The notes: generated by a model from the letters alone, not told the origin. DNA of 64,000 bases from Pararge aegeria (GCF_905163445.1 NC_053185.1:13906001-13970000), one strand, 5' to 3'; shown: positions 1 through 11,430, counted from the stretch's first letter. Program-made: numbers and translations.

Positions 1-142
1 TCTGGGGACGGCATAGGTGTGTGTGGGGGGTGGGGGGAGGAGGGTAGCGCCTCTCTAAAGTTTCCCCTACAGCTGCCCACTAGAAAGTTCTGTAATTTTT
101 GCACTACACTTTGCACTATGCCTCGCATGATTGACCACCGCA
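1..142. other. Left edge, no gene seen
   Basis: GC-richer than what follows, with G runs at 25-30, 32-37 and 42-44 that might form a G-quadruplex. No coding potential is recognised. The satellite starts at the end of this stretch. Confidence 0.4.
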
Positions 143-1456
143 TCATGCCCACTGGGTTATACCAATTTTCAATCAGTACTTGAAATATGATGAGTTAGGA
201 AAATAATATAATAAATAGTTTACATTTCTGCCCTGTTTGATTCCCGTTTCGAGTCAAGATTTGTTAGGTATTGAATTTTTCTGTAAATCATGCCCACTGG
301 ATTATACCTATTGCCAATCAGTACATGAAATATGATGAGTGAGGAAAATAATATAATAAATAGAGTTTACATTTCTGCCCTGTTAGATTCCCGTTTCGAG
401 TCAAGATTTGTTAGGTATTGAATTTTTCTGTAAATCATGCGCACTGGGTTATACCAATTGCCAATCAGTACTTGAAATATGATGAGTTAGGAAAATAATA
501 TAATAAATAGAGTTTACATTTCTGCCCTGTTAGATTCCTGTTTCGAGACAAGATTTGTTAGGTATGGAATTTTTCTGTAAATCATGCGCACTGGGTTATA
601 CCAATTGCCAATCAGTACTTGAAATATGATGAGTTAGGAAAATAATATAATAAATAGAGTTTACATTTCTGCCCTGTTAGATTCCCGTTTCGAGTCAAGA
701 TTTGTTAGGTATTGAATTTTTCTGTTAATCATGCTCACTGGGTTATACCAATTTTCAATCAGTACTTGAAATATGATGAGTTAGGAATATAATATAATAA
801 ATAGAGTTTACATTTCTGCCCTGTTAGATTCCTGTTTCGGGACAAGATTTGTTAGGTATGGAATTTTTCTGTAAATCATTCTCACTGGGTTATACCAATT
901 TTCAATCAGTACTTGAAATATGATGAGTTAGGAAAATAATATAATAAATAGAGTTTACATTTCTGCCCTGTTAGATTCCTGTTTCGAGACAAGATTTGTT
1001 AGGTATGGAATTTTTCTGTAAATCATGCGCACTGGGTTATACCAATTGCCAATCAGTACTTGAAATATGATGAGTTAGGAAAATAATATAATAAATAGAG
1101 TTTACATTTCTGCCCTGTTAGATTCCCGTTTCGAGACAAGATTTGTTAGGTATTGAATTTTTCTGTAAATCATGCCTACTGGGTTATACCAATTTCCAAT
1201 CAGTACTTGAAATATGATGAGTTAGGAAAATAACATAATAAATAGAGTTTACATTTCTGCCTTGTTAGATTCCCGTTTCGAGTCAAGATTTGTTAGGTAT
1301 TGAATTTTTCTGTAAATCATACGCACTGGGTTTATACCAATTGCCAATCAGTACTTGAAATATGCAGAATTAGGAAAATAATATAATAAATAGAGTTTAC
1401 ATTTTTGCCCTGTTAGAGTCCCGTTTCGAGTCAAGATTTGTTAGGTATTGAATTTT
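143..1456. repeat. 147-bp satellite, first block of about 9 monomers
   Basis: The anchor word ACTGGG/ACTGGA recurs at 151, 296, 443, 590, 737, 884, 1031, 1178 and 1325. The first spacing is 145 and every later one is exactly 147. Monomers differ by a few substitutions (for example CCCACT, GCGCACT, CTCACT and CCTACT before GGG; TTTTC or TTGCC after ACCAA). They are AT-rich and non-coding. No published satellite name is recognised. Confidence 0.97.
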
Positions 1457-1458
1457 TC

Positions 1459-1569
1459 TGTTAAATATTCTGAATACCAGACTGGAATTAGAAAACTGGT
1501 TGTGTCTCGTGACTCGGATAAAACGCTAAGCCTTCAGTTCCAGTTATTATCACTTATATGTGATAGTTT
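1459..1569. repeat. Non-monomer spacer, copy 1
   Basis: About 110 bp that is not satellite but recurs almost unchanged at 2486-2598. It contains an inverted word pair (ACTGGAA with TTCCAGT) and a short perfect hairpin TATCAC-TTATAT-GTGATA. Here it is cut off right after GATAGTT and satellite resumes, whereas copy 2 runs on into LINE sequence. Confidence 0.85.
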
Positions 1570-2484
1570 AATAGAGTTTACATTTCTGCCCTGTTAGATT
1601 CCCGTTTCGAGTCAAGATTTGTTAGGTATTGAATTTTTCTGTTAATCATGCCCACTGGGTTATACCAATTTTCAATCAGTACTTGAAATATGATGAGTTA
1701 GGAATATAATATAATAAATAGAGTTTACATTTCTGCCCTGTTAGATTCCTGTTTCGGGACAAGATTTGTTAGGTATGGAATTTTTCTGTAAATCATGCTC
1801 ACTGGGTTATACCAATTTTCAATCAGTACATGAAATATGATGAGTTAGGAATATAATATAATAAATAGAGTTTACATTTCTGCCCTGTTAGATTCCTGTT
1901 TCGGGACAAGATTTGTTAGGTATGGAATTTTTCTGTAAATCATGCTCACTGGGTTATACCAATTTTCAATCAGTACTTGAAATATGATGAGTTAGGAAAA
2001 TAATATAATAAATAGAGTTTACATTTCTGCCCTGTTAGATTCCTGTTTCGAGACAAGATTTGTTAGGTATGGAATTTTTCTGTAAATCATGCGCACTGGG
2101 TTATACCAATTGCCAATCAGTACTTGAAATATGATGAGTTAGGAAAATAATATAATAAATAGAGTTTACATTTCTGCCCTGTTAGATTCCCGTTTCGAGA
2201 CAAGATTTGTTAGGTATTGAATTTTTCTGTAAATCATGCCTACTGGGTTATACCAATTGCCAATCAGTACTTGAAATATGATGAGTTAGGAAAATAACAT
2301 AATAAATAGAGTTTACATTTCTGCCTTGTTAGATTCCCGTTTCGAGTCAAGATTTGTTAGGTATTGAATTTTTCTGTAAATCATGCGCACTGGGTTATAC
2401 CAATTGCCAATCAGTACTTGAAATATGATGAAATCCCGTCCCGAGTCCCGTTTCGAGTCAAGATTTGTTAGGTATTGAATTTTT
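1570..2484. repeat. 147-bp satellite, second block of about 6 monomers
   Basis: Anchors at 1654, 1801, 1948, 2095, 2242 and 2389, each 147 apart. The order of diagnostic variants in 1801-2389 repeats that of 737-1325 with an offset of 1064 bp, so a block rather than single monomers was duplicated. The last monomer has lost part of its middle. Confidence 0.95.
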
Positions 2485-2485
2485 C

Positions 2486-2598
2486 TGTTAAATATTCTGA
2501 ATACCAGACTGGAATTAGAAAACTGGTTGTGTCTCGTGACTCGGATAAAACGCTAAGCCTTCAGTTCCAGTTATTATCACTTATATGTGATAGTTATT
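2486..2598 (+). repeat. Spacer, copy 2, possibly LINE-derived
   Basis: Nearly identical to 1459-1569, but it continues directly into the LINE remnant at 2599. The spacer is therefore probably decayed LINE sequence lying upstream of that coding remnant. That origin is inference; the duplication itself is directly visible. Confidence 0.75.
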
Positions 2599-2815
2599 AC
2601 TAAAGCCCTGGGACTCATAACAGGGCATAGCTCCTTAAACAGACATCATTTTAGGTATCACCGACAGCCCTATTTGCAGAGCATGCATGGAAGCAGATGA
2701 AACACCCACGCACGTGATGCTGGAGTGCACGGGCGTGGCAGAGCAACGCGAGATCTATCTGAGATCCCCAGCCACATTCCCAGAAGTTCTCAGCAACCTG
2801 GGCATGCTGGAATGA
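2599..2815 (+). pseudogene. Non-LTR retrotransposon ORF2 C-terminus, frameshifted
   Basis: Frame 2599 reads TKALGLITGHSSLNRHHF. After a frameshift near 2650, frame 2654 reads through SPICRACMEADETPTHVMLEC to a TGA at 2813-2815. The LITGH motif followed by a C-x2-C...H-x4-C zinc knuckle is typical of the C-terminal part of jockey/R1-like LINE polyproteins. Endonuclease and reverse transcriptase domains are absent, so this is a dead 3' fragment. A longer open frame on the opposite strand over this stretch is a shadow. Confidence 0.8.
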
Positions 2816-2999
2816 GCTTGGATTGCTGGAAATTTCCTGTTGTTGCACGCTAGAGGAAGATTCTCGAAGAGGAAATTTACAGCCATCTAAATTTCGACGC
2901 ACAACGAGCGAACCAACACGTATTGCAGTAGCGTGATGCTCTAATAGTCTGTCCCCTATAAACGAGGCGGCCTGTGCACAACTGTGGGACGTCAATAGT

Positions 3000-3711
3000 C
3001 TAGTGATTATGACCCAATTTTAATAGTTTGTACTTTTTAAAGCTAAAAATTTTTGTGTACTTTAAAATAGCCTGCTGCCGCCTTTGTAGACTTTTAGTTG
3101 GCTGGCGTAAACAGTATCCTATATCTGTTTTGAGGATGCAAGCTATCTCTGTGAAAAATTTGATAAGATCGATCAAGCCGAACATTAGTAATAAAAAGCT
3201 TACATATTAGCTCATACTTATCAGCTTATAAAGTACCGATTTGGATTAAAATTTTAGCAATATTTACCCTAGGTTATCTGAGTCACTGCTGTGCCATTTC
3301 AAATGGATTGGAGCGGCAGTGATTCGCATATCTAAATATTATGTATTAATTTTTGTTCATCAATTTTTAATTATCTTTTAGTTATATAGACATCATATGT
3401 TTTTGATAATAAAAAATATGAATATTATTACTTTATTATTATTATATCTTTGAGGCTCTTAACACTTTCAAACTGATATTATAAATGCCTAAGTGTTTTG
3501 TTTATCCTACATACACAGCCTACATAAGAAACCAATCAAAAATGTTTTTTTGACATTCAGTTTGTTAAAAGAACGGAGAGTTACTTTTTATACCTAGAAC
3601 AATAAACATTTCTACGAGATTTGTAAAAAACCGTTGAAAAAACGGGCAACAGCTAGTATGTAATAAACAAACGGACACACATTAGCATATATATTCTTAG
3701 AGATATAGCAT
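3000..3711. other. AT-rich intergenic, no gene
   Basis: No coding region or RNA gene recognised. Near 3640-3656 the words GGGCAACAGCTAGT resemble the 3' terminus of the Helitron-like element at 8754-9044, so a small fragment of that family may lie here. Confidence 0.4.
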
Positions 3712-4026
3712 CATCATCATCATATCAACCCATTACCGGCCCATTACAGGGCATGGGTCTCCTCTCACAACGAGAAGGGGTTAAGACCGTAGTCCACCAC
3801 GCTGGCCCACTGCGGATTGGTGACTCCACACACCTTTGAGATCATTATGTAGAACTGTAGGGCATGCAGGTAACCTCAAGCAAGTGATATTTTAGTAACA
3901 TAAAACGCACATAACTTAGAAAAGTTAGAGGTGCTGGGATTCGAACTCGGCCCCCCGAAAGTGAAGTCGAGCCCACCTTAGTTACCTCTAACTTTTAGTC
4001 GTAACCCACTGTTATCACCGCTTGCC
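3712..4026 (-). mobile_element. SINE-B copy (tRNA-derived)
   Basis: Reverse-complement reading gives a tRNA-like head (GTTCGAATCCCAGCACCTC is the B-box region), then the family body with CCAGCGTGGTGGAC and a 3' end CCTGTAATGGGCC followed by a (GAT)n tail. The same body recurs at least ten times in the window. Pol III transcription with LINE-assisted mobilisation is the known mode of such elements. Confidence 0.85.
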
Positions 4027-4684
4027 ATAGATATATAGCTAGACTTAAATAACCTTTTATTACTACATCATAATCCTAATTTCACGCAGGCTAAGCTAGC
4101 TTGTGAGAAAGGCAGTATAAACAAGTACAAACGCCGTATATTTGTTACCGTAAAAGTGAAAAAGGGACGATTTTCATATTATTTCTCGCTTCAAACGAGC
4201 GTGGCGCCCTCAAAGAAATCTAAATTTATCGAATACGAATAAAAGTGAGAACCGTAAAAGTACCACCATGCAATTAAACGGCACTTTACCGCGGTCCTAT
4301 GGAATAAAGAACTCTCAAAGAGTTCTTTTTTGGTTGCTTTTATTTCTTGTGGTGCACCCGCTGCAGTGAGAATAATGTGGGTACATACTTTATAGTACCT
4401 ACTGCAGTCACCTGTAACACTTGTTTGCAGAGTATTTTTTTTTCGCTGGAAACTGCTTTATTGTTTCCAGGAATCTATCTGTAAGATGAACAAGTTTGAC
4501 AAAAATAGATAATCTCTCTAATAAAGTTCTTCTTTACCAAAATCCCTTTTTATAGTACTTGCTGCAGTCACCTGTAGTGTAAAATCTGTTTGCAGCGTAT
4601 TTTTTTTAGGTGGAAACTACTTTATTGCTTACAGGAATTTATCTGAAACATGAACAAGTTTTACAATATTGATTGTCATTATAT

Positions 4685-4875
4685 TGATTTAAGTTTACAA
4701 GACAGCCTTCGACTGCAATCACACCTGGTGTAAGAGATGTGGTCATCTAAGATGGTAACGAGCTCACCTGTCATAGATTTTTTGATTTTGTTTTCGCGGG
4801 ACATCGTACCGGAACGCTAAATCGCTTTGCGGCATATCTTTGTCGATATGGTGGTGAAGAAATTTCTGAAATTAT
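4685..4875 (-). mobile_element. SINE-C copy, 5' truncated
   Basis: Begins with the family's 3' tail in reverse (CTTCGACTGCAATCACACC) and runs through the gene-independent body with the CGGAACGCTAAATC and GCGGCA words shared by other SINE-C copies. The tRNA-like head is missing. Confidence 0.7.
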
Positions 4876-4879
4876 AATT

Positions 4880-5980
4880 CCCAAATTCCCCCTACACATT
4901 AATAAAGCTTTCAATGCGGGGTCCTAAATAAATTATGAACGATCTATGCTTTTTTAGATTAGTATTTGTGGGAAAGGTAGGCGGTGTCTCAGTAAAACAA
5001 ACATATCAAGTACGAGTGGTAATTCATATGTTTGTTTCACCGTGTCATCGCGATCATAAGAACTTTTTCAAAAAAAAAATCTATTCATCGAAAACCTAAA
5101 ACAGAAAACAGTTATTAAAGAGAGAACAATGATTCTGATATACATATATATAAAATTTAAGAAAAGCTGGGCAGGTAGTTTGTTGCAATATTAGTCATTT
5201 AGCGAGAACAAAACAATCTGCATACAAAAAACGCAAAATCCCCCACAAGAGTCGTCATTAAGCAACGCGTCGTATTTTCAAAATGATGCGATCGCAAAAG
5301 CAACGGGTAGCGATGCATTAGAAACGATACGGCCGCTGTCACCTCCTCGAAATGAAAGGTGGAAAACTTCGAAATGGACTTGTTTGTTGCTGTGACAAAA
5401 CGCGCCATTTTGCGAACCTCAGAAAAAGTGGAATGGAAAATCATTTCCCTTCTTACTATTGTTGCATGGTGTAACAAAGCAAAGGCACTCTGGCGTTATT
5501 CCTTTTAGCCGGACTTTCTACTTAAACATCTACCTCTGTGTCTTCTTTTGTACACCTTGCGGATTTCTTATTATTCGTCTTTTGTTCGTGAAAGTAGACA
5601 AATCACTTTGCCCTATTGACTTCGTTTGAAATCTAGAAAATTAGCTTTGTTCTTATTCATTTTTAATTGAAAAAAAGGTAAACCTTTCAACGAAAGTCCT
5701 CGTTATGAAAATGTTTGAAATAAGATGAAAGAGAATGAAATATTATTAAATTGTTCACGTTATTTTATACAATACAGTGGTGAATGGCATATTGTACAGT
5801 ATTATGTATATAGGAAAAGTGATTCGGGCAGCGTCAAAACCAAATTATATGATACTTGCACGCGCCACGTAACTCGTAAGTTCGACATGCATTTGAGGTA
5901 ATAGGTATGTTTTATGAAATGTATGTTTATGTTTGTGATTGATATTCTCTTTAAACTTCTGGACCAATTTTATTCATTTG
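4880..5980. other. No gene recognised
   Basis: AT-rich, with only short open frames and no family resemblance. A 12-bp inverted pair AAACAAACATAT / ATATGTTTGTTT (4995-5006 and 5026-5037) may be the core of a tiny inverted-repeat element. Confidence 0.4.
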
Positions 5981-5984
5981 ATGA

Positions 5985-6225
5985 TTTTGACCCTGCTTTC
6001 TGACCAAGGCCGTGGGTTGGATTCCCACAACTGGAAAATGTTTGTGTTGATGAACAGGATTGTTTTTCAGTGTCTGGGTGTTTAGATGTATTTTATTTTA
6101 TGTATATTATTTATAAAAAAAATATCCATCACTCATCTTAGCACCCATAACACAAGTTACGCTTACTTTGGGGCTAGATGGCGATGTGTGTATTATCGTA
6201 GTACCTATATTTATTTATTTATAAT
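5985..6225 (+). mobile_element. SINE-A copy
   Basis: Contains the tRNA-like segment GACCCTGCTTTCTG...GTGGGTTGGATTCCCAC (degraded B box), then the family body with CAGTGTCTGGGTGTTTA and the 3' part TTTGGGGCTAGATGGCGATG. The first part of the head is missing. Confidence 0.85.
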
Positions 6226-6599
6226 GAGATAAGTAATATTTGTTTTGTAGCTTTATCATCCTTGCGTTCCCCGTATTCGCTTTGGTAACGTAGACCCTGC
6301 AAGAAAGTGAGATAAAACCAATAGACGCCCTTGAGATGTAGCGTTAGAGAAAAGTTTGAAGAGTGCTCTGGAATGCATTCCGATCCAACAAGTCCATTTG
6401 GTATGAACTCGACATCCAGCAGCGTCTGCCCTTCAATGTTCACGCTTGTATTTTTATTATTTATTCACAAGAAGTCCAAAAAAAAGTTGAGAGCCCCAGA
6501 AAAGAGCATGGAATATCGCCCATGGAAGGGCAGACCTAGTATTTTTATTCAAACCTCGTTATATTTAATTGACGGGCCATCGCCTATAAGCAGAAAAAC

Positions 6600-6780
6600 A
6601 CTTCGCAGGGTATGCAAGGAACGCATGCTGGAGCGTGCTTCTCTGTGTCCAATACCCTAAAGGTGTTAATGAGACCGTAATGACACGGGCAACCACGCCC
6701 TTCAGACTGGAATGCAGCATTGCAACAACGCTGCTTTGCGATAAAATGAGCATGGCAGCAGTACTTACCCAGACGAGCTC
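6600..6780 (-). repeat. LINE-tail G fragment
   Basis: Reverse complement matches the pattern CTGCCATGC...GAAGGGCGTGG...GTCATTAC seen at 50815-50965 and, forward, at 47600, 50435 and 62935. This is a dispersed lepidopteran retroelement 3' region. No coding capacity is visible. Confidence 0.6.
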
Positions 6781-6864
6781 TGTCACAAAAATCTACTACT
6801 ACTATAAAAAGCTATATTTCTACTAGACAGAATTCGGTGATATTTCGCTTGTTTACAACTTAAT

Positions 6865-6975
6865 TTAACAGGCCAAACTAGTGTCGGACAAATAACAAAT
6901 AGCGTGGCACATGCGGTTACAGACGTGGGGCCGCGCAACAAATTTCACGAGACGGCTCACGGAGCTGCGGCTAAA
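6865..6975 (+). repeat. Dispersed repeat, copy 1
   Basis: Shares GGCCAAACTAGT..CGGACAA and the following CACGAG..GCTCACG region with 8510-8620 in the same orientation. Family unknown. Confidence 0.65.
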
Positions 6976-7721
6976 GTCCCGGCTTGGTGCTGCTTAAAAA
7001 GTTTAAGCAAATAATCTGACACACTTTAGTTAAATAAGAACTATATAGCGCAGTTATAAACGTGAGAGCGCCCGAGTAGAGGCAAGGCGACTTTAGTAAC
7101 TTTATAATCCGATAAAAGCTAACCAACGTGACTTTGTTAATTAATTATTCGTAATCCTTAATATCTAAATCTTCTCACCCTATATATACTATATACTATT
7201 TTTACCTAATATAATAAATGCGAAAATGTACTAGTTTGGATGTTTTCCTTCGCCGTTAAAGCAAGTGATATATAATTTCTTAAAGCGCACAAAACACCAA
7301 AAAGTTGTAGCTGAGAAACAAATCGGTCCCCTCGAAAGGTTACACTAGGCTTTCACCGCTTGTATACAGTAAGCTTATTTTCTATAATCCTTAAGATCTT
7401 AGTGATGCATATACACACTCTGCATTCACCTTCAACGCCTACACGTAAGCAAGCAATACACACTTTATCAAGCAAAATCACACAGATCCTCAAAGGATTG
7501 TATTGAATTGTTACCATATTCGTATAACTGGGGCCGGTAGACCAAAGCACTTATGTCAAAATACCGTTCTTTGCACGAAGAATAAAAACCGTTGAAATGT
7601 TTATTTTATTATATTATTGAAGTATCTTAATAAATGTCAAAATTTTACTTAATACAAAACCCTCAGATTTTTGTATTCAGTAAAAGTAAAAGTCAATCAA
7701 TGTATTTTAGTATAAATAATA

Positions 7722-7975
7722 AATAAATATACTACGACAATACACACATCGCCATCTAGCCCCAAAGTAAGCGTACCTTGTGTTGTGGGTACTAAGACAG
7801 CTGTTGAATATTTTTATGAATATAATACACATATATACTTATTATATACAGATAAACGCCCAGACACTGAAAAACAATCATGTTCATCACACGAACATTT
7901 TCCAGTTGTGGGAATCGAATCCACGGCCTAGGACTTAGAAAGCAGAGTCGCTGCCCACTACGCAAGTCGGCCGTC
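7722..7975 (-). mobile_element. SINE-A copy, full-length-like
   Basis: Starts with an AAATAAATA tail, then CACACATCGCCATCTAGCCC, the body, and the tRNA-like head in reverse ending TCGGCCGTC. The B box reads as GATTCGATTCCCAC in reverse complement, slightly decayed. Confidence 0.9.
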
Positions 7976-8134
7976 AGTATACACGTAACAAGAGAAAAAC
8001 GATTTTTATGACGTGCCGACCCGAGATATATTAGAATACGTTTAGTTTTAAACTTTCGTGTGTAAGTACTTATATAATAGTTTGGCAGTCTTGTGTTTTA
8101 GAAAATACGTTAACCCGTGGGCTAATACGATTAT

Positions 8135-8262
8135 CATCAGTGATGTGAAGGGAAAATCTCTTAACATTTAACAACCATTTTCAAACTCACTGTCTCAATT
8201 ATTATGTCATACAAGCATTCTAAGCATCGCTTTTCTTACAGATTTATTACTTGCAATATCTG
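8135..8262 (+). repeat. Direct repeat, copy 1 of a 128-bp unit
   Basis: Matches 10095-10222 in the same orientation, including the word GCATTCTAAGCATCGC, with small indels. The element type is unknown. Confidence 0.8.
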
Positions 8263-8399
8263 CATTAAATGGCATAATCGTCTAAGTCCACCAATCCGCG
8301 ATAAAGCGGCGTGATGGTGAATAGGATGACGATTTTGTGGACCACAGGAAACCAGGCGTTGGGTTATTTTGATTTCGAATATTTAACTTATTTCATATC

Positions 8400-8490
8400 A
8401 ACCTGGTCCACCAATCCGCTCTGGGCCAGCGTGGTGGACCACGGCCTAAGCACTTCTTACTGTTGGAAGAGACGCTAATGGGTTGATATA
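8400..8490 (+). mobile_element. SINE-B 3' fragment
   Basis: Contains CCAATCCGCTCTGGGCCAGC and the family's 3' end leading to GGGTTGATAT. The head is missing. Confidence 0.7.
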
Positions 8491-8509
8491 ATGATATCAA
8501 TCTAATTGG

Positions 8510-8620
8510 CCAAACTAGTTCCGGACAAGTAATAAATACCCAGGCAATTGCGTTCCTAGATGTGACACCGCGCTAAATTCCACGAGCCGACGTAGCGGCT
8601 AACTAAGTCGGATTGGATAC
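8510..8620 (+). repeat. Dispersed repeat, copy 2
   Basis: Second copy of the unit at 6865-6975. Confidence 0.65.
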
Positions 8621-8753
8621 AGCTATAAAATTAACTTTGTTAACCAAAGCTCAAAATGTTTAAGGTTTAACGATGTTATTAGCAAAATACCTGTTTAATA
8701 TGTTCAGCTACAGTATACCAAGTTTATCAACCACATATCTTAATATATATAAA

Positions 8754-8934
8754 TCTCCTGTCACGATGTTTGTCCGCGATGGACTCCTAAACTACTTAAC
8801 CGATTTTAAATTAAACTGGCACACCGTGAGCAGTCTGCTCCAACTTAAGAGATAGGATAGCTTAGATCTTTAATTATAGTCGCAATTTTATTTTATTGCA
8901 AATTATTTGTCTATAATTAATTGACAGTCACATG

Positions 8935-8966
<32 letters not shown>

Positions 8967-9044
8967 TATACTCATTTAAGACTTAGCGATACTGAATACT
9001 TTAAAAACAAAATCTAACGCAACGAAGTCGCGCGCAACAGCTAG
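8754..9044 (+). mobile_element. Non-autonomous Helitron-like element
   Basis: The element starts with TCTCC preceded by A (8753) and ends CAACAGCTAG followed by T (9045). This is the A|TC...CTAG|T arrangement expected of Helitrons, which insert between A and T and leave no target duplication. The interior holds the conserved lepidopteran block starting TGTCACGATGTTTGTCCGCG and an (AT)n run at 8936-8965. It encodes no Rep/helicase, so it could only have moved with help from an autonomous relative. Confidence 0.65.
8936..8965. repeat. (AT)n microsatellite
   Basis: Uninterrupted AT dinucleotides inside the Helitron-like element. Confidence 0.95.
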
Positions 9045-9049
9045 TAAGT

Positions 9050-9890
9050 ATATATAAATCACACACACGTACGTGTATTGAAGCAGCGTAACTTCTTTAA
9101 TTCTTTCTCGTATTAGAAGCAGCCTTGGGTATCTTAGCTTTAAACCTTTCTTCTATTAGATGCGACCTATGCTCAGTAGTGGGCTGCTAACAGGCTAAGT
9201 ATCACGATGATAATGGTTCCAAACCTACTTTGTGTAAGATTATCACTGCAATTTTGGTATCTTTATAGCTCTTTAATATCACAACAATATTTAACATATA
9301 TTAGTGAAAATAATAAACACTCATATTATTAGAGTGACAGGGCGAAATTCAAAAACAATATTATTGGTTTTGTTTATTGTAACCATATGTATTTATGACG
9401 AGACCGTTTGATTAAGATAGATAGAAAGGAAGGCAGAAGTTAAAAAAAAATAATGGGACCTATTCAGTAGCATCCCCTGCTGATTAAAAAATAAAAACAC
9501 GCAAATAGACTCAATAGAGTAATAATATATTAGGAGGTGGCATGGACAATATTTTTGTAGTTGACTATATAACATAAGTATGCGTTTTAATTACATATTT
9601 TTATCTAATAAATTTACAATATCCGAGAGGCACAGTCAATTAGCATTTTTGAAAACTTGTTAAATTTTATTCTTTTGTTTCCATCCTTCTATTTTGTTCG
9701 GGGATTGACAATATTGTACCTACCTCTTGATGTATTATTGATTTTGAAATTCGAATGTATAGGTATGTATTAATTATCTGTATTTATATATAATATTGTG
9801 TAAAAACTAATGATATATATAGTATTTATGTAGCTATATATGGAAATATATATAAATGTATAGTTATAAACATATTTAAATTCACCAACT
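9050..9890. other. AT-rich intergenic, no gene
   Basis: No coding region or repeat family recognised, apart from a possible LINE-tail scrap around 9163-9210 (AGTAGTGGGCTGCTAACAGG). Confidence 0.4.
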
Positions 9891-9899
9891 ACCTCGCTT

Positions 9900-10030
9900 C
9901 CTAAGCCATTGGTTGCTTAGAACGCGATAAGGCCGCTTAATTGAATGCATTGTGTAAACTTATGATATTCAACTTTCCTTTATTTTTACGTGATGTAAGT
10001 ACAATAAAAGTGTATTAATTCATTCATCCA
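9900..10030 (+). repeat. LINE-tail E fragment
   Basis: CATTGGTTGCTTAGAACGCG then GATAAGGCCGC and, further on, ACAATAAAAGTG followed by ATTCATTCAT. This is the 3' UTR and polyadenylation region of a LINE family seen also at 20930, 21335, 29235, 45120, 57170 and 61580. Confidence 0.7.
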
Positions 10031-10094
10031 ATATCTATCGTCAATTCATAGCAGTATAACAAATATGTGAGCCAATGAACTTGGCAAAATTGAG

Positions 10095-10222
10095 TGGAAG
10101 TGAAAATCTCAGTAAAATATTGCCTACCGTTAACATTTAACAAGCATTTTGAAATTCACTGTCTCAATTATGTCATACCCGCATTCTAAGCATCGCTTTT
10201 CTTACAGAGTTATTACTTGAAG
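10095..10222 (+). repeat. Direct repeat, copy 2
   Basis: Partner of 8135-8262, lying 1.96 kb away. Beyond it the two copies diverge completely, which fits two insertions of a dispersed element better than a recent local duplication. Confidence 0.8.
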
Positions 10223-11340
10223 TGGGCATAAATATCGTATAATTACTCGCGGACCCTAATCCGTGGCTGAAACATCGCTTGCATCCGATACAAGTACGCT
10301 GTAGTGGTGCTTGAGTAGGCATTGTTGGCAGTTGAACAAAGCGAAGGGCCCTTCGCGGCCGACGTGACCTCGCCGCGCCCTCTACCACTCTCGCATGATA
10401 CTCTTTGTGATAGCACGTTTTCAGGGCGACCTTACGCTGATTGGGCCCTGGCATTACCCAAATTACCTCATTATCCCGGACCCGAACGAGGGAAACGTCG
10501 ATAAAATCTACAACCATCTGCGATACAACATAAAAAATAAAGAAAAGGAGAAATTTTATCTAATAGTTAATTGTTGGAAACTATCTAGTTGATTGATTAA
10601 CTAATCATATTATTTTTTGATGTCTTTATTTCATGTAATTTTAAAATTATGTTACCCGAAGAATTTGAAATATTTATGCGGTAAAACATAGAAGTAGAAG
10701 AATGCCAAAGAAAGGAGGATGGATTTTGTGAAAGAGAATATGTGCGTAAATGGAGTAGAAAATAACGGCCAATAAGTAGCAGTGATTGGTAGAAATTATG
10801 CTGACCGCATTTTGCACGACATAGGCGCAAAAAAAGCAGAAACTATTTTATTGATAAATATTTTACACTGTAAATGCGTCATTGACTGAAATCAAATATT
10901 TATATATACCTTTTCATACAACAGATTTCGAATGATGAAATCGTTTTTAAAATCGATTCTAAAATCCGTTAGAGTTGTACTAATTCATTTATTACAAACA
11001 TATCAATAAGTCTTTCTCCTTAATTCTATTAAAAGATTAGATATTTATCCTGAATAATATTAATAGAATAAAACTCAAAAGATACTTAGTATCGACTCGT
11101 GTCACTAAGTGATTAAAAAAAATAAAAAAAATATTAGCATATTTTTACTTAAAATTAAATGCATCACACATCTGTCTTTTCCATTCAGTCATACATAACA
11201 TTAATCCAATAAATTGATTTAGGTACTAACTAGAACGAATTTCTTTCTTTCTATGAAAACCCAAAAGATACCTGTGTAACCACAAGTATTTTAAGTAATC
11301 AAAATGGAACCTGCGTGTTTTTCATAAAAATAAATGCACC
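10223..11340. other. No gene recognised
   Basis: 10240-10500 is GC-richer than its surroundings and has overlapping open frames on both strands, none resembling a known protein. The remainder is AT-rich intergenic DNA. Confidence 0.35.
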
Positions 11341-11349
11341 TTATATTAA

Positions 11350-11430
11350 TACTGTGTGGTGACGGCAGATCAGAAGACAGTTGTCACCATCGCTCCTCTT
11401 CCCGCGGATTCGTACGAGGCGACTAAATAA
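11350..11430 (+). repeat. Element D, part before a SINE
   Basis: GTGTGGTGACGGCAGATC...CCGCGGATTCGTACGAGGCG matches 37190-37237 plus 37433-37460, and 58945-59040. This is a dispersed lepidopteran retroelement segment, here split by the SINE-A at 11431-11602. Confidence 0.75.

Noticed and set aside
143..2484. CRISPR-like array
   Set aside because: The repeats are contiguous 147-bp satellite monomers with no unique spacers, in a eukaryotic genome.
2651..2995. Open frame of 114 codons on the minus strand
   Set aside because: It overlaps, on the opposite strand, the clear LINE C-terminal coding remnant and has no family resemblance.
10173..10517. 114-codon minus-strand open frame in GC-richer DNA
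   Set aside because: No recognisable motif, overlapping open frames in other phases, and part of it lies in the dispersed repeat at 10095-10222.
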